This document shows, one piece after another, positions 26,548 through 34,508 of a stretch of DNA of 64,000 nucleotides. The notes below the pieces were generated by a model, which saw nothing but the letters and a program-made list of their open reading frames with translations, searched no databases and had not been told where the DNA came from. Source of the DNA: an uncultured Treponema sp. (GTDB taxonomy: Bacteria; Spirochaetota; Spirochaetia; Treponematales; Treponemataceae); contig CALHVG010000036.1 of assembly GCA_938039145.1 (NCBI GenBank), forward strand, positions 1-64,000, in the 5' to 3' direction. Every line of letters begins with the position of its first letter. Positions within the stretch are counted from its first letter, which is position 1. The translations under genes and the position numbers were made by a program.

Positions 26548-28104
26548 ATGAAGACAAAAATTGTTATTTTTGCGTTTGCGTTTATGCTTCTTGTTCTTGC
26601 ACTGGTTTCCGTGATAAAAGGCTTTTCAAAAAACGACAAAGATAAAAGCGCAAGACCGATTGTCGTAACTCCACTTGCGCCAAGCGATTCCGAGGCGGCT
26701 TCCGGCGGACGCGACGGACTTTCGGAAGACGGCGTGCAGACTTCGCTGGTTCCGCTGCTTCACACGGAAACACTTATATCGACTCTTACAATCGATTTTG
26801 ACGGAGACGCTTTTGACGATCAGATTATAGCGGTGCGAAAAGCTGGTTCTCCGTATATTTCGCTGATTGTGGGGCTTTACAATCCTGATGCAAACGCATA
26901 TGAACGGGCGGCGGAAATCCCAACGGAAATTTCTCGAATCCGGACCTTTTCCTACACCGGACTTGATATGATTGGCGACCACAGGATTGCGCTTGTTTAT
27001 CAGGGAATAAAAAGCGACGGCGATTCCGTGATGAATCTGTACCTTTGCAAGAAAAAGCGTGGGGCTGTCAATATCGTGAACATAGGAAGTTTTTCTTCGG
27101 ACGGAACGATTTTCATACAGCAGACTGAGCGTTCTGAGGCGTATGAACTTTCCCAGTCCGCAGGAAAAAACTATACCGTGTGGGTGTACAGCTCCGACAA
27201 GTCCGACGAAAATTCTTCGTCCGCAGGAATAACGCAGGTGCAAACCGAATACAGCTGGAATCCCGAAAAGGAAGAATACGTTCAGTCGAACAGGCTAAAA
27301 ATCACCGGAAACAGCCTTGCCGCAAAGGAACTTGCAAGAATCCAGAACGGAAATGTCGAGACATTCACTCATTTTCTGAACGGACTTTGGTATAAGACTT
27401 CGAATGAATCGGCAAAACCGAATTACATATATTTTGACTACGACAACAAAGAAGTCATTCTCCTTTCCGATGACACCGAAGGCGTCTATTCTTGGGAAGA
27501 TTCGTCTCTCAGACGAAGCGGAATTTATCTTTCTACGGTGAATTCTGTAATTTCCAGCATGAAACGCAGGTTCGACATAATGCTTACGGGCGTGAACGAA
27601 GTAAACATTCACGTCCGGGACGACGTTGGAAGCATGGTCATAAAGGAGTCGAACCAGTGGGATGGCTCGTACAGAAAAATGGCGTTCCAAAACGTGTTTG
27701 GCGGCGATAAGGATTCGGACATTTCCGCCGAATACGAAAAAATCCTTGTCTCTCAAAAAACTTGGCTTGACGACGACAGAAACACATACATTTTCGAGAA
27801 CAACGGTTACAAACTTTTGACACATGACGGCGAAGAGTCAGGAATTTACGTAATGGATTCGGTCGGCGTTTATCCGATTGTTCAGTTCAGGACATCGAAA
27901 AGCGTTCCTTATATACAGAATGCATACGTGATGCGCTTCAAAACCGAGGAAATCACCGTTCCCGCAAAAAAGCCCACCGTCGAAATCAAGGTCATCAAGG
28001 ACGAAATCACGCTTTCTCCCGTAAGGCTTGCCCCCGACACAGTGTTCGCCTCTGAAGGAAAAACGATTACTCTAAGAAAACCGGAATCGGATTTGCAAAA
28101 CTGA
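26548..28104 (+). CDS. Pallilysin (Tp0751)-related exported protein
   Basis: 518 residues. An N-terminal hydrophobic helix (KIVIFAFAFMLLVLALVSVI) with no lipobox acts as signal or anchor. Residues about 270-380 match, as I recall the sequence, T. pallidum Tp0751: HFLNGLWYKT (Tp0751 HLLAGLWIQT), YIYFDYDNKEV, VISSMKRRFDIMLTG (ISSIRRRLEVTFES) and QWDGSYRKM (MWDGQYTRY). Tp0751 is a lipocalin-fold vascular adhesin first described as a zinc protease with HEVIH; here the aligned place reads NEVNIH (350-355), so no HExxH. The N-terminal 230 residues have no Tp0751 counterpart and start with an EF-hand-like DFDGDAFDD. Likely surface or periplasmic; role in adhesion is inference. Confidence 0.8.
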   Translation: MKTKIVIFAFAFMLLVLALVSVIKGFSKNDKDKSARPIVVTPLAPSDSEAASGGRDGLSEDGVQTSLVPLLHTETLISTLTIDFDGDAFDDQIIAVRKAGSPYISLIVGLYNPDANAYERAAEIPTEISRIRTFSYTGLDMIGDHRIALVYQGIKSDGDSVMNLYLCKKKRGAVNIVNIGSFSSDGTIFIQQTERSEAYELSQSAGKNYTVWVYSSDKSDENSSSAGITQVQTEYSWNPEKEEYVQSNRLKITGNSLAAKELARIQNGNVETFTHFLNGLWYKTSNESAKPNYIYFDYDNKEVILLSDDTEGVYSWEDSSLRRSGIYLSTVNSVISSMKRRFDIMLTGVNEVNIHVRDDVGSMVIKESNQWDGSYRKMAFQNVFGGDKDSDISAEYEKILVSQKTWLDDDRNTYIFENNGYKLLTHDGEESGIYVMDSVGVYPIVQFRTSKSVPYIQNAYVMRFKTEEITVPAKKPTVEIKVIKDEITLSPVRLAPDTVFASEGKTITLRKPESDLQN

Positions 28105-28162
28105 CTTTCGGAAAATATGAAAAATCTTGACAATCCGTTTAATTGAAAAAAAAACGGCGTTG

Positions 28163-28171
28163 TGCTAAAGT
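28163..28171 (+). promoter_or_regulatory. Possible extended -10 box before alaS
   Basis: TGCTAAAGT ends 9 nt before the alaS ATG; there is no ribosome site, so the transcript may be leaderless. Confidence 0.35.
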
Positions 28172-28180
28172 GTCTGCCAT

Positions 28181-30007
28181 ATGACTTCCAACGAATTGCG
28201 TTCAAAATACATTGAGTTTTTTAAAAGCAAGAATCACACCGAAATTTCCGGTCAGTCATTGATTCCTGAAAACGATCCGACGGTACTTTTTACAACTGCC
28301 GGAATGCATCCGCTTGTTCCATATCTTTTGGGTGAAAAGCATCCCGCCGGAACCCGCCTTACCGACTATCAAAAATGCATACGCACGGGCGACATCGATG
28401 AGGTTGGAGACCCAAGCCATCTTACATGCTTTGAAATGCTTGGAAACTGGTCTTTGGGCGACTACTTCAAAAAAGAAGCGATTGCATTCTCATACGAATT
28501 TCTTACAAGTCCAAAATGGCTTGCCCTTGACCCTCGGAAACTTTCCGTTACCGTATTTGCCGGAGACGAAAACGCTCCCCGCGACGAGGAAGCCGCCTCT
28601 TATTGGAAGGATAACGGAATGAGCGAGGACAAAATCGCCTATCTTCCGGCAAGCGACAACTGGTGGGCGGCAGGTCCTACAGGTCCGTGCGGTCCTGACA
28701 CGGAGATTTTCTACTGGGTCGGAGAAGGTCTTCCGCCGGTCGGCTCGAACAAAAGTACGGATTCCTCAAACTGGATGGAAATATGGAACAACGTGTTCAT
28801 GCAGTACAACCGCACGGACGAAAAAACTCTCGTTCCGCTTCCAAAGCAGAATGTGGACACGGGAATGGGACTTGAAAGAACGAATTGCATTCTTCAAGGA
28901 AAAACCTCGGTTTATCTCACTGAAGTTTTCACTCCTATCATCGAAAAAATCGAAGAACTTTCAGGCTACAAATATGGAACGGACGGCGAAAAAGACAAGA
29001 GCGTAAGAATAATCGCCGACCATGGAAGAGCTTCCGTGTTCATCTTGGGCGATCAAAAAGGAGTTTCTCCCGATAGGGTTGGCGCAGGATACGTGCTTCG
29101 CAGGCTTATCCGCAGGGCAGTTCGCCACGGAATGAAGTTGGGAATCGAAAAAGATTTTCTTTCCGAGGTTGCTTCGGTTGTCGTCGAGAATTTCAAGAAT
29201 GCCTACCCGGAATTGGAAGAAAATTCGCAGAAAATATACAGGGAACTTACGGCGGAGGAGGCGAAATTCCGCACGACTCTAAAAAAAGGCGAAGCGGAAT
29301 TCCAAAAACTTCTTCCAAACCTTATGAAAAATCCCAAAAAGATAATATCAGGAAAAGTCGCCTACAATCTTTATGAAACTTACGGCTATCCGCTCGAACT
29401 CACGCAGGAATTGGGAAGAGAGAACGGTTTTACCGTCGATGTCGAAGGTTTCAAGGAAGCGGAGCGAAAACATCAGGAAGCTTCAAAGTCGCTGGATGCT
29501 GGAAAAGCAAAGGGCGGTCTTGCCGAGCAGTCGGACATTACAACAAAATACCACACTGCAACGCATCTTCTTCAGCAGGCTTTGGTCGATGTTTTGGGCG
29601 AGCAGGTTTCGCAGAAAGGTTCTAACATAAACAATGAACGCATGAGGTTCGATTTTACGTTCGAACGCCCGATGACAAGCGATGAAATCCTTGAGGTTCA
29701 GAAAATCGTGAACGAAAAAATCAAGGAAGACTTGCCGGTCTCTATGGAAGTTATGAGTTTGGAACAGGCAAAGAATGAAGGCGCGCGGGCTTTGTTCGCA
29801 AGCAAATACGGCGAGCAGGTAAAAGTCTACACAATCGGGCGCAATCCGAAAACGGACTGGTTTTCAAAAGAAGTTTGCGGCGGACCTCATGTTCAGCACA
29901 CTGCCCAGATCGGAGACTTCAAGATTGAAAAGGAACAATCTTCATCGGCAGGTGTTCGAAGAATCCGGGCTACAATCAGCGGCGGACTTCCGTTGGAACA
30001 CGCCTGA
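28181..30007 (+). CDS. alaS: Alanyl-tRNA synthetase, short form
   Basis: Charges tRNA-Ala. 608 residues: class-II catalytic domain (MTSNELRSKYIEFFKSKNH; FTTAGMHPLVPYLLG; GPTGPCGPDTEIFYW), tRNA-recognition region, then the editing domain with HTATHLL (two His) and CGGPHVQHT (Cys and His), which bind zinc; the usual CGGTH has Pro here. It ends right after the editing domain and lacks the C-Ala dimerisation domain (family about 870). Short AlaRS of about 600 residues is the norm in Treponema and Borrelia as I recall, so this is a lineage trait rather than damage. A terminator follows at 30067. Confidence 0.96.
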   Translation: MTSNELRSKYIEFFKSKNHTEISGQSLIPENDPTVLFTTAGMHPLVPYLLGEKHPAGTRLTDYQKCIRTGDIDEVGDPSHLTCFEMLGNWSLGDYFKKEAIAFSYEFLTSPKWLALDPRKLSVTVFAGDENAPRDEEAASYWKDNGMSEDKIAYLPASDNWWAAGPTGPCGPDTEIFYWVGEGLPPVGSNKSTDSSNWMEIWNNVFMQYNRTDEKTLVPLPKQNVDTGMGLERTNCILQGKTSVYLTEVFTPIIEKIEELSGYKYGTDGEKDKSVRIIADHGRASVFILGDQKGVSPDRVGAGYVLRRLIRRAVRHGMKLGIEKDFLSEVASVVVENFKNAYPELEENSQKIYRELTAEEAKFRTTLKKGEAEFQKLLPNLMKNPKKIISGKVAYNLYETYGYPLELTQELGRENGFTVDVEGFKEAERKHQEASKSLDAGKAKGGLAEQSDITTKYHTATHLLQQALVDVLGEQVSQKGSNINNERMRFDFTFERPMTSDEILEVQKIVNEKIKEDLPVSMEVMSLEQAKNEGARALFASKYGEQVKVYTIGRNPKTDWFSKEVCGGPHVQHTAQIGDFKIEKEQSSSAGVRRIRATISGGLPLEHA

Positions 30008-30066
30008 AACGGTTCTTCATGCCGCTTTGTTATAGAGGATTTGTATTAAAATGCTGGTTTTCTTGT

Positions 30067-30089
30067 AACTTTTTTGCCACAAAAAAGTT
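30067..30089 (+). terminator. alaS terminator
   Basis: 10-bp stem AACTTTTTTG/CAAAAAAGTT (30067-30076 with 30080-30089), three-base loop, then TTTTAA. Confidence 0.6.
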
Positions 30090-30140
30090 TTAAGTCCAGT
30101 GCAATACTATCGATAAGTAAATATAAGGAAAGGATAGAAA

Positions 30141-31217
30141 ATGAAACGTTTAGCCCTTGCATTCACGATGATTTTTGCATCTTGTGTGTTGTTTGCCCAG
30201 TCGGATCTTCAGGTTCTTGCAGTCGTAAAATTGAACAAAAGCGACTCCATCACGGTGAAGCAACTCAAGACCAGGGTGGAGGCTTACCACAAGCAGACAG
30301 GCTCTTCTCTTTCTACTGATGATAGAAGAAAGGTTCTTGATGCGATGATTCAGGAAAAATTGGTTCTTCAGGCTGCCGCCAAGGTGGGACTTACCGTTAC
30401 CGACAGCGCAGTTGATGAATATTTCCTGCAAACTGTCTCGCAGTCGATAGGCAGAAAAGTTTCCGAACAGGAATTCGAGGCAATCGTAAAGCAGCAGACG
30501 AATATGACTTTGGACAGTTACATGAGGCAGCAGTCTGGAATGTCCGTTGCAGAATACAAGGCTTACCTGAAGTCGCAGATGATAGCGCAACAATACATAC
30601 TTTCTCAACGGCAGAACGAATTAAAATCAGTTGCGGCAACCGACGAGGATATCCGGCATCATTACGAGATGAACAAAACTTCGTTTGTCTGGAACGATAT
30701 GCTTAAACTTTTTATTGTTAGCGTTCCGTCAAACGGCAATGTTGAAGCCGCACGGGTAAAGGCGAACGACCTTTACACCAAATACAAGAACAAAAAAATA
30801 ACAGCGAATCAGCTTTCCGTGGACTCGAAAAAAGAAAACTCCGGATTTTTTGCAAGCGAGGCTTTGGTCAACAAAAGCGAACTTAGCGCTCAACAGCTGG
30901 AACTTTCGTACAATGACCTGCTTGGAATATTCGGTCATGATAAGGGATGGACTTCCGCTGTCGAGGAAAAGGAAGGCGGTTTCCTCTTCTATTCTATCGT
31001 GAATAAATACGGTGCAAAGATGCTTACTCTTTCGGATATAGTGGAGCCCGACACGACAGTTACGGTTTACGATTACATAAAAGAACTTCTTTCCCGTCAG
31101 AAAAAAATGGAATACCTTTCCGGGGCGGCGCAGGAAATATCCGCCAGTCTTGATACGGAAGCAAACGTAGAAAGAAAAAAGAAGGGTGCCGATTTGGACA
31201 AACTTCTTTCGTGGTAA
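30141..31217 (+). CDS. SurA-like periplasmic chaperone / peptidyl-prolyl isomerase
   Basis: 358 residues with a cleavable signal (MKRLALAFTMIFASCVLFAQ; a cysteine in it does not form a good lipobox). The N-terminal part (about 20-165) resembles SurA/PrsA N-domains: LKTRVEAYHKQTG, RRKVLDAMIQEKLVLQAAAKVGLTV, then TLDSYMRQQSGMSVAEYKAYL. The C-terminal part (about 175-330) looks like a divergent parvulin domain without clear catalytic residues. Likely helps outer-membrane proteins fold. Ribosome site AAGGAAAGG (30126-30134). Followed 13 nt later by nusB. Confidence 0.82.
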   Translation: MKRLALAFTMIFASCVLFAQSDLQVLAVVKLNKSDSITVKQLKTRVEAYHKQTGSSLSTDDRRKVLDAMIQEKLVLQAAAKVGLTVTDSAVDEYFLQTVSQSIGRKVSEQEFEAIVKQQTNMTLDSYMRQQSGMSVAEYKAYLKSQMIAQQYILSQRQNELKSVAATDEDIRHHYEMNKTSFVWNDMLKLFIVSVPSNGNVEAARVKANDLYTKYKNKKITANQLSVDSKKENSGFFASEALVNKSELSAQQLELSYNDLLGIFGHDKGWTSAVEEKEGGFLFYSIVNKYGAKMLTLSDIVEPDTTVTVYDYIKELLSRQKKMEYLSGAAQEISASLDTEANVERKKKGADLDKLLSW

Positions 31218-31230
31218 GAAGGGGAACGTA

Positions 31231-31788
31231 ATGTCTCGTAGAATTGGAAGAATCCTTGCGTTCCAGGCGTTATATTCATGGAGCGTAGGGGAGATTTCCA
31301 TCGACAATCTTTTGGATTTTTCGTGGGTTACAAGGGACAAGGACGAAGACGATGTGCCGCCGGAAAAGTCTTCCGGCAAATTGTCGGAACAGGTAATCGG
31401 CGAGGGCGAAAAACCTGTTCCTGTAAACGGCGTTAAGTATTTTTTAACGGACGGGCAGTTCAGACTTTTTGAACGCCTTGAACCTTCCAAAAAAGAGGAA
31501 GTTTTTGCGTTTTCTCGTTTGTTGGCAAAAGGAACTGTTGAGAACATCGACGAAATCGATGGGTTGATAAAAAAACACCTTTCCGAAAACTGGAGCATAG
31601 ACAGAATAAACAAAGTTGCTCTTTCTGTAATGCGCATAGCCGTTTACGAACTTCTTTATCAGAAAAATATTCCTGCCACAATTGTAATAGACGAGGCTGT
31701 AGAAATTGTGAAAAGTTATGGCGAGGACGATGCGCATCGGTTCACGAATGCCGTTCTTGACAATATAAAAAAAGCGCTTACAGACTGA
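31231..31788 (+). CDS. nusB: Transcription antitermination factor NusB
   Basis: Binds boxA RNA with S10 (NusE) in rRNA antitermination. 185 residues from the ATG at 31231 (AAGGGG ribosome site 6 nt upstream); an upstream in-frame extension overlaps the preceding gene. Family motifs: RRIGRILAFQALYSW at the start, WSIDRINKVALSVMRIAVYELLY and VVIDEAVEIVKSYG-like VIDEAVEIVKSYGEDDAHRF at the end. Between residues about 35 and 85 there is an extra acidic, Pro/Lys-containing insert that common NusB proteins (about 140 residues) lack. It probably forms an operon with the SurA-like gene and the TPR lipoprotein 35 nt downstream. Confidence 0.92.
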   Translation: MSRRIGRILAFQALYSWSVGEISIDNLLDFSWVTRDKDEDDVPPEKSSGKLSEQVIGEGEKPVPVNGVKYFLTDGQFRLFERLEPSKKEEVFAFSRLLAKGTVENIDEIDGLIKKHLSENWSIDRINKVALSVMRIAVYELLYQKNIPATIVIDEAVEIVKSYGEDDAHRFTNAVLDNIKKALTD

Positions 31789-31823
31789 TTTTAAGCATAT
31801 CGGATTGTACTGGAACGGAGACG

Positions 31824-33686
31824 ATGAAGAGAACGAGCGTAAAAATTGCATCGAAAATTTTTTGTTCATTGTTTTTTTTGGCGGCACTGACTTCGTGTTC
31901 CATGAAATCTGAAAAAAAATCCTTTAATTCCCGTCTTGACGAAATAGATGCGCTTATAAATCAGCGCCTGTACAAAGAGGCTGTTCAGGAACTTTCGGAA
32001 ATCGAAAAAGAGGCGTACGGTTCTTGGGCGCAATTGGGTGTTTTTAGGCGATACAAGCTCTGCGACGAAAACCAAAAAGCTGAAAGATTGATTTTGCGTT
32101 CTCTTAAAAAAAACAGCGGAAATCTTGAACTCCGTGCGGTTTATTCAAATTTCCTTTTGAGACAGGACCGAATTGAAGAAGCCTTGCAAGTCGGAAAAAA
32201 ACTTCAGGGAACAAAGTACGGCTCTGTCTATTCCGAGGCGGTTATCAGAAGTATAAACGAAAACCGTCTTCTTCAGGGAGAAAAAAACGCTTTTCTGTCG
32301 ATGGAATATTTCCCGGTCTATTATGATGCGTATGTGGGTTCTGCGGACAACGCATGGCTAAGAAACTGTGCGTTGATATATCTTTCGGAAGGTTCTTACG
32401 CAAAAGCCGCCGAAATCAAGCCCAAGGACACAAGCGATTCGAAGGACGCTTATTTTTGGGCTCTTACGATGTTCGATTCTAGGAATTTTGGCGAAAGCAT
32501 AGATTTTTTGGAGATTTCAAGAAAACTCCTTTCCTCTGTTCCGAACAGGAAGGAACGCCGTTTGCTTGACGAGAACATCGCATTGCTTTTGGGAGATTCC
32601 TACACGTCGTTGAAGGACGAGGAAAGCGCAGAGAAAATCCGCACAGGCTTTATCGAAAATCTTGAAAAAGGAAGAGACGGCTGGATTATCCCCGAAAACG
32701 CTGCTTTTAATAGGGCAGCCGTTTTGTTTACGAACAGTGCGCGTTGGGCACTGGACAACCTGCATGAAGATGAGGCGCAGAAGCTTCTTTTATTTGCTGT
32801 GGAAAAGTGGCCTGATTTTGTTCCGGCGCTTTCGTTGTATGCGGATTTTGCCTACCGCTCAAATCTCGAAAAGCCCAAGGATTTTGTGCAGCTTGAACTT
32901 TCGGACGCAGGGCTTGCAAGTTTAGAGATGGAACTTTACGACAACAGGGCAAAGATTCCTTTGAGCGATGCGGCGTACAGAATAAATCAAAGTCTTGAAC
33001 GCACGCATGACCCTCTGCTTCAGATAATTGCATTGGATTTTAAATACAAGACTGCTTCAAGCCTTAGCGAAAAGCAGAAGCAAGCCGACTTATGGAATAT
33101 CCTTGAGAAAACCGCAGTGTCTCCTTATGTGTACCCTGAACTGATGTTGGATTACGCTTTGAGTTTTCTGCTTTCCGACAGCGAAAAGGATTTGGCGTGG
33201 AATATTTATTCCGGCTATGTAAAGGCAAAATACGGCATAGAAAACGATGCTTTTTTCTTTGAAAACTTAATTTCAAATGCCCGCAGTCTCGATACGATTT
33301 CTCTTGAGTACGGCTCTTTTTTTGCCGCCTTGCAGGATAGAGGCGATGACGCTGCGGCTCTGTACGGAATTCTTGTTTATGCGCAGGATGAAAATCAAAA
33401 AGAAATTAAACTTTCGCCTTTTGCTTCGGACATTTCATGCATGAATCTTGCTATGATTTTAAGTTCCATGGGCGAAAAAGATAAAGCCGTAGAACTGTAC
33501 GGGAAAACATTCGGAAGATGCGTGAACCTTAAACGGAAATCCGTGATAATGAGGCGCATTTCAGAAATTTATTTTATTCAAAAGGATTTTAAGAACGCTC
33601 GGCGTTCGGCGGAATATGCCCTTTCTTTGGATAAAACGAACGTGGAAGCAAGAATGCTTTTAAATCGCATAAAAGCCGTTAAATAA
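31824..33686 (+). CDS. TPR-rich lipoprotein
   Basis: 620 residues. Lipoprotein signal ends LTSC (Cys25). The mature protein is helical with TPR-like repeats (YKEAVQELSEIEKEAYGSW, GNLELRAVYSNFLLRQDRIEEAL, and KDFKNARRSAEYALSLDKTNVEARMLL at the end). Probably a periplasmic scaffold; partner unknown. It starts with GGAG upstream and lies 35 nt after nusB. Two strong hairpins separate it from the convergent groES gene. Confidence 0.8.
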   Translation: MKRTSVKIASKIFCSLFFLAALTSCSMKSEKKSFNSRLDEIDALINQRLYKEAVQELSEIEKEAYGSWAQLGVFRRYKLCDENQKAERLILRSLKKNSGNLELRAVYSNFLLRQDRIEEALQVGKKLQGTKYGSVYSEAVIRSINENRLLQGEKNAFLSMEYFPVYYDAYVGSADNAWLRNCALIYLSEGSYAKAAEIKPKDTSDSKDAYFWALTMFDSRNFGESIDFLEISRKLLSSVPNRKERRLLDENIALLLGDSYTSLKDEESAEKIRTGFIENLEKGRDGWIIPENAAFNRAAVLFTNSARWALDNLHEDEAQKLLLFAVEKWPDFVPALSLYADFAYRSNLEKPKDFVQLELSDAGLASLEMELYDNRAKIPLSDAAYRINQSLERTHDPLLQIIALDFKYKTASSLSEKQKQADLWNILEKTAVSPYVYPELMLDYALSFLLSDSEKDLAWNIYSGYVKAKYGIENDAFFFENLISNARSLDTISLEYGSFFAALQDRGDDAAALYGILVYAQDENQKEIKLSPFASDISCMNLAMILSSMGEKDKAVELYGKTFGRCVNLKRKSVIMRRISEIYFIQKDFKNARRSAEYALSLDKTNVEARMLLNRIKAVK

Positions 33687-33690
33687 AAAA

Positions 33691-33727
33691 TGAAACTGTA
33701 AAAACTTTCAGTTTTTAGACAGTTTCA
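33691..33727 (+). terminator. Hairpin 1 between the TPR lipoprotein and groES
   Basis: TGAAACTGT (33691-33699) pairs perfectly with ACAGTTTCA (33719-33727). It lies 4 nt after the stop codon. Its right-hand region (33712-33722) can instead pair with 33743-33753 of hairpin 2. Confidence 0.6.
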
Positions 33728-33741
33728 GTAAAGTTTGCCGA

Positions 33742-33774
33742 GCTGTCTAAAAAGTTTATTACTTTTTAGACAGC
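33742..33774. terminator. Bidirectional terminator between convergent genes
   Basis: A perfect 14-bp stem, GCTGTCTAAAAAGT (33742-33755) and ACTTTTTAGACAGC (33761-33774), five-base loop. T-rich sequence follows on the plus strand. Serves the TPR gene from one side and groES, ending at 33787, from the other. Confidence 0.75.
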
Positions 33775-33786
33775 CCATTTTTAAAC

Positions 33787-34059
33787 CTATTCAACCACTG
33801 CAATGATGTCGCTGATTTTTACAATCAGATGGTCTTCGCCGTCGATTTTTACCTGAGTTCCGGAATACTTGTCGTACATGATTCTGTCACCCGGCTTTAC
33901 GGTGATTTTTTCGTCTTCGGTTCCGGGCCCTACCGCCACAACTACGGCTGTCTGCGTCTTTTCCTGAGCCGCCTCCGGAATGAAAATTCCCGACGCTGTT
34001 TTTGTTTCTGCCTGGTCATTTTTGACCAGCACTCTGTCTGCCAATGGTTTGACTTTCAT
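33787..34059 (-). CDS. groES: Co-chaperonin GroES
   Basis: Heptameric lid of the GroEL chamber. 90 residues. The mobile loop that grips GroEL is KTASGIFIP (about 20-28), with PLADRVLVK at the start and GDRIMYDKYSGTQVKIDGEDHLIVK toward the end. AGGAG ribosome site 7 nt before the ATG. Unusually it stands alone, about 15 kb from groEL and on the opposite strand, with its own promoter. Confidence 0.97.
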   Translation of the reverse strand: MKVKPLADRVLVKNDQAETKTASGIFIPEAAQEKTQTAVVVAVGPGTEDEKITVKPGDRIMYDKYSGTQVKIDGEDHLIVKISDIIAVVE

Positions 34060-34094
34060 CTATTTACTCCTGAAATAGTTTTGTTTTGACTTGA

Positions 34095-34108
34095 GAGAAT
34101 TTTCTCTG
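34095..34108. promoter_or_regulatory. Palindrome at the groES transcription start
   Basis: AGAGAATTTTCTCT: 6-bp arms around TT, spanning the predicted +1 of groES (about 34107). Could be an operator; no matching palindrome was found before groEL. Confidence 0.3.
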
Positions 34109-34113
34109 GATTA

Positions 34114-34143
34114 AATATAAGAAGGATTCCCGCTTGTAGTCAA
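34114..34143 (-). promoter_or_regulatory. groES promoter
   Basis: On the minus strand TTGACT (34143-34138), 18-nt spacer, TATATT (34119-34114). Confidence 0.6.
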
Positions 34144-34274
34144 ATAAATTTAATCATTCTGACATAAAATGTCTACGCCTTTTTAGGGGAATTTTTACTC
34201 GTCGGGGGCGGAATCAAAAAATGACGGGTAAAAATTACCCGTTTTTGTGAAGGCGATTGCATTTTTTTAATTAT

Positions 34275-34440
34275 AGAGGCGCCGGCGCAGGCGTGCAGCA
34301 GTGCGAAGCAGGATATGGCAGGCATTTTTACAAGAATATGCACCTTTTTGGAGGAAAAATGCTTTTTTATCGTTTATGCCTGCCATAGACCGAGCCTTCG
34401 GCGGGCTGCGGAAGGCATGTGGGAGGATGAAATTCGCCCC
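34275..34440. repeat. Structured GC-rich block upstream of the sigma-factor gene (copy D, divergent)
   Basis: TATGGCAGGCAT (34314-34325) and ATGCCTGCCATA (34376-34387) form a perfect 12-bp inverted repeat, 50 bp apart. GCGCCGGCGCAGGCG near 34280 and GAGCCTTCGGCGGGCTGCGG near 34392 add further pairing. It resembles repeat C at 42174-42310 in style. It may be a hairpin repeat, but the two arms also lie 70-145 bp upstream of a sigma-54 promoter, the usual place of activator sites. Confidence 0.5.
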
Positions 34441-34456
34441 TAAAATGATAAAAAGT

Positions 34457-34472
34457 TGGCACGCGAATTGCT
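34457..34472 (+). promoter_or_regulatory. Sigma-54 (RpoN) promoter of the RpoS-like gene
   Basis: TGGCACGCGAATTGCT matches the -24/-12 consensus TGGCACG-N4-TTGCW at every defined base, with the GG and GC elements correctly spaced. The start codon lies 36 nt downstream, leaving a leader of roughly 25 nt with GGAGG. Confidence 0.85.
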
Positions 34473-34508
34473 TGAATATACATATAAGTTTTGCTTCCGG
34501 AGGTTTTT

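Larger units (their letters stand above)
34060..34508. other. 449-bp regulatory gap between divergent groES and the sigma-factor gene
   Basis: From left to right: groES ribosome site and leader, a palindrome AGAGAA-TT-TTCTCT (34095-34108), the groES promoter (34114-34143), a stretch 34150-34265 with no clear content, a GC-rich structured block (34275-34440), the sigma-54 promoter (34457-34472) and the GGAGG ribosome site (34499-34503). Confidence 0.7.

Noticed and set aside
30729..31637. 302-residue minus-strand frame spanning the SurA-like gene and nusB
   Set aside because: Crosses two well-supported genes and shows no motif.
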